Made by a program: the position numbers and the translations under genes. From Moniliella sp. 'wahieum' (Eukaryota; Basidiomycota; Moniliellomycetes; Moniliellales; Moniliellaceae): a stretch of 64,000 bases of DNA. Under the pieces are notes generated by a model that worked only from the letters and a program-made list of their open reading frames with translations, was not told the origin of the DNA and did no database searches. The stretch is taken from assembly GCA_003971905.1 (NCBI GenBank), contig RSEE01000032.1, positions 496,001 through 560,000 of the forward strand, given 5' to 3'. This document shows positions 11,101 through 20,288 of this stretch, in pieces. Position 1 is the stretch's first letter; every line of letters starts with the position of its first letter.

Positions 11101-13272
11101 CGACTCCATTCAAAAGAACACGGCGGCCAGGGAGGCGGCTGAATTGGCCAATCGATCCAAGTCAGAATTCCTTGCCAACATGTCACACGAGATCCGCACC
11201 CCGATGAACGGCATCATTGGCATGACGGCTTTGACCCTTGAAACGGAGTTGACTCGAAGTCAGAGGGAAAACTTGCTGACCGTGTCAAGTTTGGCAGGCA
11301 ACCTGCTGGCCATCATTGATGACATTCTCGACATCTCTAAGATCGAAGCAGGCCGAATGACTGTGGAAGAGGTCCCATTCTCGTTACGTGGAATCGTTTT
11401 CACCATCCTCAAGACGTTGTCGGTTCGTGCGACTCAGAAAAAGCTCAATCTACTGTACGAGGTGAACCCCGATTGCCCTGATGCACTCATCGGGGATGCA
11501 CTCCGTCTCAAACAGATTATCACCAACTTGATTGGCAACGCTGTGAAGTTCACCGAAGCGGGGGGGCACGTCTCGCTCAAGTGTCGACTGGCGGAAGTGC
11601 TGAACGAGAACGAGCTTAAGCTCGAGTTCTGCGCCTCCGACTCGGGGATTGGCATTAAAGCAGAGAAGCTCGACTTGATCTTTGACACATTTTGCCAAGC
11701 AGACGGCTCTACAACGCGCAAGTATGGTGGCACCTGGGCTGGCCTAAGTATTTCCCGCCGGCTTGCCAACCTTATGGGCGGGTGATTTGTGGGTCGAGTC
11801 CCAATATGGCCATGGCTCAGACTTCTACTTCACCATGGTGGTTAAGCTGGACCAACAACTGCTCAACCCGGCCGTGCTGGCGGAGAAGGTTAAGCCTTAC
11901 CGTGGGCGGCACGTCCTTTTCCTCGATACGCTTCACGATACAACTGGAATCCACTCTATGCTGACCGACTTGGGCTTCAAAGCCACTACATGCCACTCGA
12001 TCGAAGACGCACGCACACTGGTGCATGCGGGACCCTGGCCTAGTCGTCGCATCAGCATGGTGGGGGGGTCCGGTTCGGCCGCCCGATCAGGTCTCGCAAG
12101 GATTCGGACCCAATCGAGGGAAGGAGGGTTTTCCAACGGCAGGTACCCAGCTCGATATGATTCTCAATTCGCCTACTCGTCTACCCTGGATTGCCCTCCC
12201 GGATACGACGTGTCGGACTATGGCTCGATGGACCCGTGGCAGGTGTCCGGCGCTCGAGCGGCGGAGCAACCTCGTATCTTAGCCTCCTCGCCTACTTCGG
12301 CGTCGCCTGTTACCCCCGTATCGCCCACAAACCCTAACACGCTCAACCGATCAACGGAGGGAACTCCCTCCACTGCTCTTGTTCGGCACCGCAGGACTTC
12401 AAGCCGCAACAATACGGATGACTACCCCCGCATCGAGGCCATCTTAGTTGACTCTGTCGCGGCGGTGGAAGAGTTGAGATCGGTGGAGCACTTGCGCTAC
12501 ATCTCCGTCAACCTCATCATTCCTCAAGGAGAGGAGCTCAACATGACCTATGCTCTTGATCATGGGATTGTCTCGTGCACCACCAAACCAATGGCACCTG
12601 TCGATCTGTATAACGCGTTGCTCCCCTCACTCGAATCGTCCACCATGGCGCCCGGAGAAGGAGAGTCAGAGGCAACATACGACATTTTGCTTGCCGAGGA
12701 CAACGAAGTCAACCAGAAACTGGCGTGCAAGATGCTGGAGAATAAGGGCCATCGAATCGAGGTAGTATCCAACGGTGCTGAGGCTGTTCTTGCTCGTCAA
12801 GGGGCCAAGCCGTTTGATGTGATCTTGATGGACGTTTCGATGCCAGTGATGGGGGGCATTGATGCCACTGTTGCAATCCGCGCATGGGAAGCCGAGATGG
12901 ACCGAGAGCCAGTACCCATTGTGGCTCTCACAGCTCATGCCATGTTGGGTGACAAAGGTAGGTGCCTACTCGCTCATTTTCATGATTATGTACTAACAAT
13001 GTTATGCTTCAGAAAAATGCCTCGAAGCCGGCATGAATGGCTACGTTTCCAAGCCAATTCGTCGCAACGAGTTGATGAGCACCCTGCGCAATCTGTTGGC
13101 TAACAAGCAGACGGCCGCTTCCCGAGCCGAGAAGGCTCGGGGGAGCATTGGAGGGGGATCGGCTCGCTCTGTCTCGGCAGCGCTATCGCAAGCTTTATCG
13201 TCCCAAGCAGTTTCAGAAGCTGTCGCGATCGCCGCCACCACATCTACCTCTTCCAATCCGTCCGTCTTGTAA
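8158..13272 (+). CDS. NIK1: Group III HAMP-repeat hybrid histidine kinase (Nik1/Os-1 type)
   Basis: A cytoplasmic osmosensor kinase upstream of the HOG MAPK pathway and the target class of phenylpyrrole/dicarboximide fungicides (family knowledge). After a Ser/Pro-rich N-terminus come seven HAMP-type repeats (about 9345-11110), each with A(V)ARGDLS and [11 protein letters not shown] signatures. The kinase core follows: H-box [15 protein letters not shown] (about 11186), N-box [19 protein letters not shown] (about 11505-11565) and G-box DSGIGI. A receiver domain follows with [14 protein letters not shown] and phospho-acceptor [13 protein letters not shown] (about 12820-12855). Introns are 9286-9342 and 12958-13012 (branch site TACTAAC). 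Frame changes occur near 8200, 10070, 10925 and 11780. The G2 box reads GTWAGLSI instead of the usual GTGLGLSI, probably from two compensating indels. About 1,660 residues, longer than Os-1 (about 1,300) because of N-terminal and linker expansions. The start at 8158 ([10 protein letters not shown]) is the first plausible ATG and needs one frame change to join the next block. Confidence 0.9.
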
Positions 13273-15192
13273 CAAACGCTTCAGTCATTGGTTGCTAGAC
13301 GTTCAATGCTCAACCCATAACCACACCGCATGTCCTTTCGGACGCAAAGGAGAGAATTGGTGTGGGTCCCTGCCAACTTTGCTCTCAGCTTTTCTTCGCC
13401 TTATCATCATTGTCATCGATTCCACCCTCGCTAGCCGCTGTCGCAGGGTTGCTACCCCGATCTGCCATCCTGCTTATGTCTAAGATTTTAGACCTTTACG
13501 GCCACCGCACGCGGTGCATGTTCAAACACATTCCCATCACAGTTGCACTGTACTGTACCCCTGATGAAGGGACCGGGTGTACTAATTATTCCTCATCTTG
13601 TCTCTACCTCCTGTCCTCGGTCCAAACTTACGTGTGTATGTCGGTCTCCGTCCTGGCTGCTCTACCCCTATCCGCGTTTCCTCTGCCTCTGTATCTTTTC
13701 GCCTGCTATGATCGCTTGGACATCATCGATCATCGTGCTACGGGCTGATGGTTGATAACCGTACCTGTACTCTACCCGCTTCTTCGACACCGTCATTTTT
13801 CTCGATCCCAAAGGCTGTGGCAAGTGGCAAGGATTGAACTTTGACTACTGCGCGCGCGCTGTACGTCGCCTCCTGGTAGTCTCACTCAGTTCCCACAACT
13901 GTCCTCAAGCTTTGCGGCCCCTCACGCGGAGGCCTTAGGGGCCCGACGTCTTGGTAATGACCAGCTGAATATGACCCGTTATAGGTGTTATGCATTACGA
14001 GGAAGTGCTATTTGATGAGCTTTTCTTAGAGCCAAGGCTTCGCTCTCTCCGCGGTGATGAACAAGTGGGATGGGATTTAGTCTGGCGGGGAGGAATTTAC
14101 ACCCAAAACACCATCTTCATATCTTCTTCAATGACGCTGCGAATATAACAGAGAGAAGAGAGTCTCATAAGCAAGCGCCGGCGCCCTCCATAATACTACG
14201 AGTCTCAACACTGGCATACTTAGTACGGTGCGACTGCCTACTAGCAATGGCACCGCATTCTACTCCAGTGGTATACCTCTCTCTGCCTGTCTTCTCCCCA
14301 CATTCTGTCGGCCCACAAGGACTGCTCCGTCTCAAAGCCACCACCATCTCATTGTTCCTTTTCTCCCATGTTTGTAGTGGAAGCAGCATCAAGCCTCATC
14401 TTCCCACCCACCCACATCCTCGCTGGCGGGCCCATGGCCCAGACGGAAGCATTTCCCTTTCAACTGGCTTACGCGCCGTTGTGCTGCCGCCTTCCCGCTC
14501 CAGCGCATGTAGGCCAACACCGCCTTGGGCCAGCAACGCTCGGTGCATGCCTCGCCAACAAGGTCTCCATGTCACGCTCTTCCCACCGCCCGCCCGAGAT
14601 GACCCCCTGAGGAGGGGGGAGGCCGTGTTTGAAGATGTTTAGTACAATCTCAGCTCGACAACCGTCATCCTGCGTCCACGCCTCTTCTCCACAGGAGGCT
14701 AGTGGGGCTTTTCGACCACGGTACTTCTGCCGCGCCCGTTCTTCATTGCCTCGTCCGCAACCGGTCGTGGTGGGGTTGTTGGAGCACTGCCCCAATCACG
14801 CCATCCTGCGTAACATAATCACCCCTCTTATCCGCCCGGACGCTCCCTCTGCTCCGCGGTACGCTCGGCTATACAAGGTCCTGCACTTCTCAGATCTCAT
14901 AGCCTCCTGTACCTCTCCTCTGGCCTCAGAACCCCATCCTCCATTCTCCGACCTTCAGGACGCCGTACGCCCGACCGCTCTCCCGGGCCCTTTCTCGGAA
15001 CGCATATCGTGACGCGCGTGACGCAAAGGAAGTTGGAACTGACGCGTGAAGACGACGGAATGCCATTGTTCTGTGCGACGCTGGGTGCAACTTGATAGCG
15101 CTGAGCAGAGGCAGGAGCCACGACGGGCTGCCGATGAGAGTCTGTAGGGTGCAGTTGCGCATCGGCCTGCATCGGCTGCTTCGTCGGGGCGG

Positions 15193-15254
15193 GTTTAACG
15201 TTTAGCGTTTAGCGTTTAGCGTTTAACGTTTAACGTTTAACGCGTGCGTTTAAC
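15193..15254. repeat. GTTTAAC/GTTTAGC heptamer array
   Basis: Seven contiguous 7-bp units alternate between GTTTAAC and GTTTAGC (15193-15241). After a 6-nt spacer, an eighth unit lies at 15248-15254. Related GTTTA-containing strings recur near 30762-30792 and 50027. Confidence 0.85.
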
Positions 15255-15287
15255 GCCTAAGACGGAAAATTGTAGGACGGCCGTGCA

Positions 15288-15333
15288 CCATCGACCATCC
15301 ATCATGCATCATGCATCATGTGATGGTCGATGG
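15288..15333. repeat. 12-bp perfect inverted repeat around an ATGCATC core
   Basis: The left arm CCATCGACCATC (15288-15299) is the exact reverse complement of GATGGTCGATGG (15322-15333). The 22-nt loop is made of CATCATG repeats. Located about 500 bp upstream of the peroxiredoxin start. Confidence 0.9.
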
Positions 15334-15615
15334 TAGCAGCCCGTGACGCGTGACGTGTGACGAATGACGCGTTGCATGACGCATGTCACATGTCACATTC
15401 ATACACTTGTCACACTTGTCACATTTGCCTATGGGTGCGGTCCATGGCCTTGAATGGCCTGAGAGACGCAGGACTTATTGGGTCGATCATCTCGATCATC
15501 ATCGACAACATCGACATCATCGACATCATCGCTGCGGCCGAGGGCGCTGAGCGCGCTGAGCCGCGCTGAGCGGTTGAGCCGTTGAGAGTCGAGAACGCGA
15601 AAGCTGAGGCACCGA

Positions 15616-15664
15616 GTCACCGGTCATGCATCATGCAGCTCATGCCTCTCGGCTGACCGGTGAC
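15616..15664. repeat. 10-bp perfect inverted repeat with ATGCATCATGC in the loop
   Basis: GTCACCGGTC (15616-15625) pairs exactly with GACCGGTGAC (15655-15664). The loop again carries CATGCATCATGC. Located about 170 bp upstream of the peroxiredoxin start and just above its TATA-like box. Confidence 0.9.
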
Positions 15665-15726
15665 ACCGGTGACACTTCAGTTCGGTTCGCAGGTCGTCGG
15701 GATTCTCCTCGATCTCAAGGAACGCA

Positions 15727-15733
15727 TATAAAA
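15727..15733 (+). promoter_or_regulatory. TATA-like box of the peroxiredoxin gene
   Basis: TATAAAA sits about 100 bp upstream of the ATG at 15830, followed by a C-rich leader. It fits a core promoter for a strongly expressed gene. Confidence 0.6.
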
Positions 15734-15829
15734 CCGTTGTCGTCCGTCTGTCGGCCCCCGCTGCTTGCACCCCCCCTCCCCCCCGTCCCAAGCACCGACC
15801 GCTCGCTTGTGCTTTATCCCTCATCCACC

Positions 15830-16581
15830 ATGCATCAGCTTCTGTCCAAGCACCCCAAGAAGGGTCAGATCTTCAAAACAGGCAACATGCGCTTGAAGGA
15901 GAACTCTCCAGAAGTTGCCACCATCAATCTTGAGGGTCCCTGGCAAAGTGCTTGTCCTAGGCGTCCCCGGCGCCTTCACTCCTCCCTGTTCAGAGGAGGT
16001 CCACAACTTCATTGCCCGCAAGGCTGAATTTGCCGCCGCTGGTATCACAGGCATTTGTGAGTCTCCTGTTGCGAATTATTCGTTCCCTCACTTCAGGTGT
16101 GTGCTCCGTTGATTGAAACACGACTGACTTTCGCCTTCCCAACTATACCAGACGTGGTATCTGTAAACGATGCGTTCATTATGAGCGCCTGGAAGAAGGC
16201 CCTCTTTGCCGCGATCGAAGGGACCAGTAGTAGCCCTCCTCGGCGGAAGGGGACGAATCATCAACTGGTGGCAGCCTTCCCGCCTTCCATTTCCTCGCTG
16301 ATGACACTGGCAAGTTCACCAGCGAGATTGGGATGGAGTTCAACGCCGAGAAGTTGCTGGGCAGCAAACGCAGCAAGCGCTACGTTCTCTTCCTCGAAGA
16401 TGGGCTCGTGCGTGAGATCTTTGTTGAGAACGACCCGACTATTGTGGCTGTCACCGCAGCGGACAACGTTCTCACTGCCGTGATGCAGGCATCTGCGATG
16501 CCTCAACACACGTACCACACGGGCCTCGAAAGTAGGGGTCCCTCGCTTGTGTATGAGCGCAACACAGCGATTGTGCTATAA
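15830..16581 (+). CDS. Peroxiredoxin, Prx5/AHP1-like thioredoxin-fold peroxidase
   Basis: Reduces hydrogen and alkyl hydroperoxides using a peroxidatic cysteine. The signature LGVPGAFTPPCSEEVHNFIA contains that Cys (near 15985-16000), followed by a typical Prx5 beta strand VVSVNDAFIMSAWKKAL after an intron at 16057-16151. The C-terminal half has LADDTGKFTSEIGMEFN and SKRYVLFLEDGLVREIFVEN. Frame changes occur near 15940 and between 16220 and 16310, where about 25 residues do not match the family. The last about 30 residues (after AADNVLTAVMQA) extend beyond the usual end and may be read in a wrong frame. The start is set by ATG 15830, downstream of a TATA-like box and a C-rich leader. No obvious mitochondrial or peroxisomal signal. 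Confidence 0.82.
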
Positions 16582-17168
16582 TATGCCGTCCTCACGGGGT
16601 CACCCCTAACCTTCCTGTGTTTCGCCTTTTCGCTACTGGACTCTTCAGACTGCCTGTGATGTGAGGTTGCTGCGCGGCGGATCAGAAAAGCAGACAAAGC
16701 CTAGAACTGTCGGAGGGAGTAGACCATACTTAGAGGGTGACTTGGGAGCATCTGAGGATCCTATCAGTGGGATTACCTACTATAAAGTAAGCAACCTTCA
16801 GACAAGGCGTGAAGACAAAGTGGTGGTGAGCCTCAAGTCTTTAAGCAACGTCTGAAGGGAAGGAGACAGGAAACAGAGAAGGGTGCCTGAGCGAGCAGGA
16901 GGGGGTGAGGGTGAGCCTCACCGCTGAGCCACTCTCCCCTGACGAAGCGGGTGCCATCGATCAACGTCGTTCGATCAAGTTGTGGGTGGCGCACAGGAAC
17001 CCTAGCACTACCCCCTCGCAATGTAGTCACCGATCGAATCTCGAAAGAAAGGTAACGCGTGACGCGTGACGGCTGAATTCACACTTTGAGTACGGTCGAT
17101 TCAGGTAGGATTCAGTTATTCAGGCCTCAGGCTTGATCAGGCTCCTGGCTCAGCCACCAGACACCACC
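16582..17168. other. Intergenic with GTGACGCG tandem
   Basis: About 590 bp without a supported gene. ACGCGTGACGCGTGACGG at 17055-17072, about 100 bp upstream of the phosphoribosyltransferase start, is the clearest copy of a motif seen in several other intergenic stretches. Confidence 0.6.
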
Positions 17169-18065
17169 ATGCCTACCACCAGCGAGGGCATTGTTGTTTG
17201 CGGCGGCGAAATTGTGTCCAACATCCCAGTTGCCTCCGACAATAAGCTGCGCCCCACTTACGAGGAAATCCACCAACTCATTGGCAATGCTGCGTCGAAG
17301 ATCAAGGAAGAGTTTGGCTTCCCCGACATCCTCATCATGATTGCTGGTGGTGGCCTGATCCCGGCCGTATCATGCGCTCCTTCCTCAAGTGTCCCGTCCC
17401 AGGCCAGCCGGGCAAACTGCGTAATATTCCTACGCAAGCTATTGGCTTGTCCCTGTATGAGGAAGTCGCTGGTTCCAACGAGGGCCATTTGGGCCGTGAG
17501 GTGGTGCGTACCCAATGGCTGAATGAGAAGACCGTTTTAGGACACAGGGGTGGCGCGGGTACTCCCAAGCTCGAGGAGGGCAAGGACGCTGGAGGCCTGG
17601 TTGGAAAACGCATCCTCGTTGTCGACGAGGTTGACGACAGCCGGACGACTCTGCAATATGCTTACCAAGAGCTGCGCAAGGATGTGCGCGCTGCTCTGGA
17701 TATCATGACTCCCGAAGAGCGCGCATCTCTCCCTCCTACTCAGTTTGCCCTGTTTGTTGTCAACAACAAGCGCAACAACAAGAAGGGAAGCCTTCCCATT
17801 CTTCAACCCGGCTCCAACCCCGCTCCCGTTGACGGTCTGATCGAGGGTGTCCGCTATTATGCTGGTGGCGAGACGGAGAATGTTTGGATGTGCGTATCGC
17901 CTCACTGCGCCTATGCATGGAATCCCTTTTCTAACCATTCTTGCTTTTCCTAGTGTCTATCCTTGGGAAGAGCAGGACATCATCGAACACAACCGTCTTG
18001 CTGCCAAGGCGAAAGCTGATGCCGCCGCCAAGGTCAAATCAGATGTTGCTACCAAGTCGTCTTGA
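17169..18065 (+). CDS. Purine phosphoribosyltransferase (Hpt1/Xpt1 type)
   Basis: Transfers phosphoribose from PRPP to a 6-oxopurine (hypoxanthine, guanine or xanthine) in the salvage pathway. Visible blocks are YEEIHQLIGNAASKI (near the N-terminus), IMIAGGGLIPA (about 17335-17365), VRTQWLNEKTV, the PRPP-binding loop ILVVDEVDDSRTTL (about 17615-17655) and the C-terminal VYPWEEQDIIEHNRLA. The intron is 17890-17953 with branch sequence TTCTAAC, joining W and the VYPWE block. One base appears missing near 17366, between GGGLIPA and RIMRSFLK. Length of about 275 residues suits fungal Hpt1/Xpt1, and the TQW and YPWE signatures favour this fungal branch over bacterial Hpt. The preferred base cannot be decided from sequence. 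Convergent with COX5. Confidence 0.85.
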
Positions 18066-18405
18066 ACGGGTTCGTACGCACACGAAGTTTATCTTTCTCT
18101 TGTTCCGGCTTCTACAGTAGGTATTTTTGCACCTACGACCCTTCGCATGCTTTCCCAGCCCTCCCTATCAATGATACTTTGGTGAACTACAATTGCACCG
18201 TGACACCTTGGGTGGTTGTAGTGATTCAATGCGTGGTAGATAGACAAGGGGTGCCAAGCAGGGTGGCACAGTAAGTACACATCGGAAATCACAACGCTGG
18301 AGTTGGGTGCCAAAGGATGCTTCACTGTCGCCCAACAAATACAACACGTCCCGCACCTGTCGATTAGGTCCCATGAGTACAAAACATGCCCGAAGGCTAC
18401 GATGC

Positions 18406-19056
18406 CTACACCGGGTAGGTCGTGACGAAGCCCTTGCCCTTGTAGTCTTCGGCCGAGACACCAGTGATAGGGTCGTTCTTTTCGTACCGTGCCTTGGCAT
18501 TCATGGCCTGCTGCCACTCGGTGTTCCATGTTATGGGGCGGTCCTTGGCACCTAGTGGACGCGGCAACAAGTGTTAGCAACACGCGCGGGGTAAACTTGA
18601 GGAAAGCATACATACCACCCAAATGTTGGATCCCGGTGGTCAGCAGCACGCCTAGTGCGCAAGACACAACCACTCCCACAAATACCTTGGCCTGGGTATG
18701 GGGGGGCTCAGGCTTACGGGGGCCATAGGGGCCATAGGAAATGTAGTAGGCGGCGCGCTTCTCGTTGGCAGTGAGATCATTCCAGTCCTTCTTCATAATG
18801 TCCTCGAGCATAACCCAGGTGCCAATCGCTCCGGCTTGCTCAGGTACTTCCACTTGCCCTCAATGTCGGGAATGTTGTGGGAAAGGTCAATTTTGCCAGC
18901 CTTAACCAGGGTGGTGGCCTGGTGCCAGTCGTCCTCGTTCCAGCGCTCGGCAGCCGAAACCATGCCGCGGCGGGCAATGGTGGGAGAGGCCAGACGGAGG
19001 GAAGACGCGGCCCGTACGGACGGGCGCACGGCAGCGGCTGAGCGGAGGGCGAGCAT
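18406..19056 (-). CDS. COX5: Cytochrome c oxidase subunit IV (yeast Cox5 homologue)
   Basis: Nuclear-encoded inner-membrane subunit of respiratory complex IV. The N-terminus MLALRSAAAVRPSVRAAS is an Arg/Ala/Ser-rich mitochondrial presequence. The body shows ERWNEDDWHQATTLVKAGKI, DIEGKWKYLSKPE, KKDWNDLTANEKRAAYYISY and GPYGPRKPEPP. A transmembrane helix follows (about 18610-18680: AKVFVGVVVSCALGVLLTTG). An intron (about 18555-18615 on this strand, GTATGT...CTAG) separates it from the last exon, which encodes KDRPITWN and ends GKGFVTTYPV just before the stop at 18406-18408. One frame change lies near 18835. Total length of about 195 residues fits the family. Confidence 0.88.
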
Positions 19057-19759
19057 GGCGGGGAAACAGCACACCGGGCTGGTGAAGGAAGAAACAGCGG
19101 TGATGCAGCTCCGCAAGGGACAGACGCCGCTGGCTGGGCCAAGCGGAGCGGATTTGTCCAGGCGCGAAGACGGCAGGGGCAGTGGCGGGGCGGGGCTCTT
19201 GAGCCCGCACGCGCCTCAGCGCGCTGCTCAGCCAGAGCGGCCCGCCTGCCCTGGCTGAAACCAGAGCACTCGGTGCAACTGAAGTTGTTGCAACATTTCA
19301 GCCGCCCCCCTGCCGCCCACAGCCCACTGCGACACCTGAGGCTCACGTGTCTGGGGGAACGGGGCTTGTGCATGTGATACCACGCCGTGCCCCGCCGCCC
19401 TTTCTCCCACCACAAAAGTCCCGCTCCAAGCACGAGCGCTTCGACTCAGTGTCCTCACCGTCGAATGCATTCCCCTTATTGTCCAGGATGGGGACGCTGA
19501 CCTAGCCGCAAGAGCCGGTGGAGGCGTAAGGCGTTAATAGGCTGCGATCCTTTTTTCCTCGGTGTTTACACCCCTATACCAATACTGCAAAAGCACATAG
19601 ACGGCGCAGGACGGCGCTCTACAGTGTGCCATCATATGATATCGATTGAGATCTGAGAGGGGTTCATGCCGCCCGTCACGTGTAACATGTAAAGTGCGAA
19701 GTGTGAAGCAGGTCAAGACGATTTTGGTGTCGTCGGGATATAGCATACGAGGAGACACC

Positions 19760-19817
19760 GGGCCTACGGCCCGACGGTCAGCTGGGGCTTCGCCCCAGTT
19801 TGGTGCTTCGTCGCACC
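19760..19817. repeat. Three consecutive perfect stem-loops
   Basis: GGGCC-TAC-GGCCC (19760-19772), CTGGGGC-TTC-GCCCCAG (19782-19798) and GGTGC-TTCGTC-GCACC (19802-19817) stand one after another within 58 bp. No coding sequence overlaps. This could be a structured RNA, a replication/recombination element or a remnant of a small mobile element. Confidence 0.85.
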
Positions 19818-20208
19818 TTAAGGGTCCGCATGTTCCCAATCAGAGCGGGAGGGACGGATGGTAGGACAAGCGATTATCGATTATCGGCGAGTAGTCTAGT
19901 CAAGTGGCTTCACTAGTCACTAGCACTACTCGTCTTCAAATAGTAAATGCGGGTCCACCCATCACCCATGCATCATCCACCAAAAAACAGCGCACGCACT
20001 GCCCCCTGCTTCCGTTTCGCTTCCCAACTGCCCCCATGGCGTCACTGTGTGCGCGTAAAGTACGCCTCTGGGGACGCACAGGCCGGTCTCGATACAGGTC
20101 GCAGGTGAGACAACACTGGCGCCGTGCGGCGGGCCGGGCCAGGCGGACCCAGCAATGCTGCTTGGGAAGTGAGCACTCTTGTCTCATTCAACCGCGACTC
20201 CCTGACCC

Positions 20209-20217
20209 CATAAAAAG
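20209..20217 (+). promoter_or_regulatory. Possible TATA-like box
   Basis: CATAAAAAG lies about 80 bp before the ATG at 20289, supporting that start for the kinase-like gene over the ATG at 20617. Confidence 0.35.
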
Positions 20218-20288
20218 CCTTCATGACTCCATCTGGTCTTCTCTTTGCATCCCTGCGACGCCGACCAACGACACACACAGCACGTGCA

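Larger units (their letters stand above)
13273..15829. other. Intergenic, no gene supported
   Basis: About 2.5 kb. Open frames here (for example 14070-14642) are low-complexity and lack family signatures. The right third is dense in structured repeats, listed separately: a heptamer array, two inverted repeats, GTGACGCG motifs (near 15011 and 15340-15370), and ATCATCGAC trinucleotide-like repeats at about 15485-15530. Confidence 0.55.
19057..20288. other. Intergenic, no gene seen
   Basis: About 1.2 kb upstream of both COX5 (minus) and the kinase-like gene (plus). It holds the triple hairpin at 19760-19817 and an ATGCATC copy near 19968. Open frames here are compositional. Confidence 0.55.

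Noticed and set aside
10350-11130. Minus-strand open frames across the HAMP repeats
   Set aside because: Mirror images of the repetitive NIK1 coding sequence.
14070-14642. 190-codon open frame between NIK1 and the peroxiredoxin gene
   Set aside because: Mixed composition without conserved blocks; overlaps other open frames of equal quality; no promoter or splice context.
18840-19433. 197-codon minus-strand frame overlapping COX5
   Set aside because: It is a shadow of the COX5 first exon in another frame; only the COX5 frame shows a presequence and family motifs.
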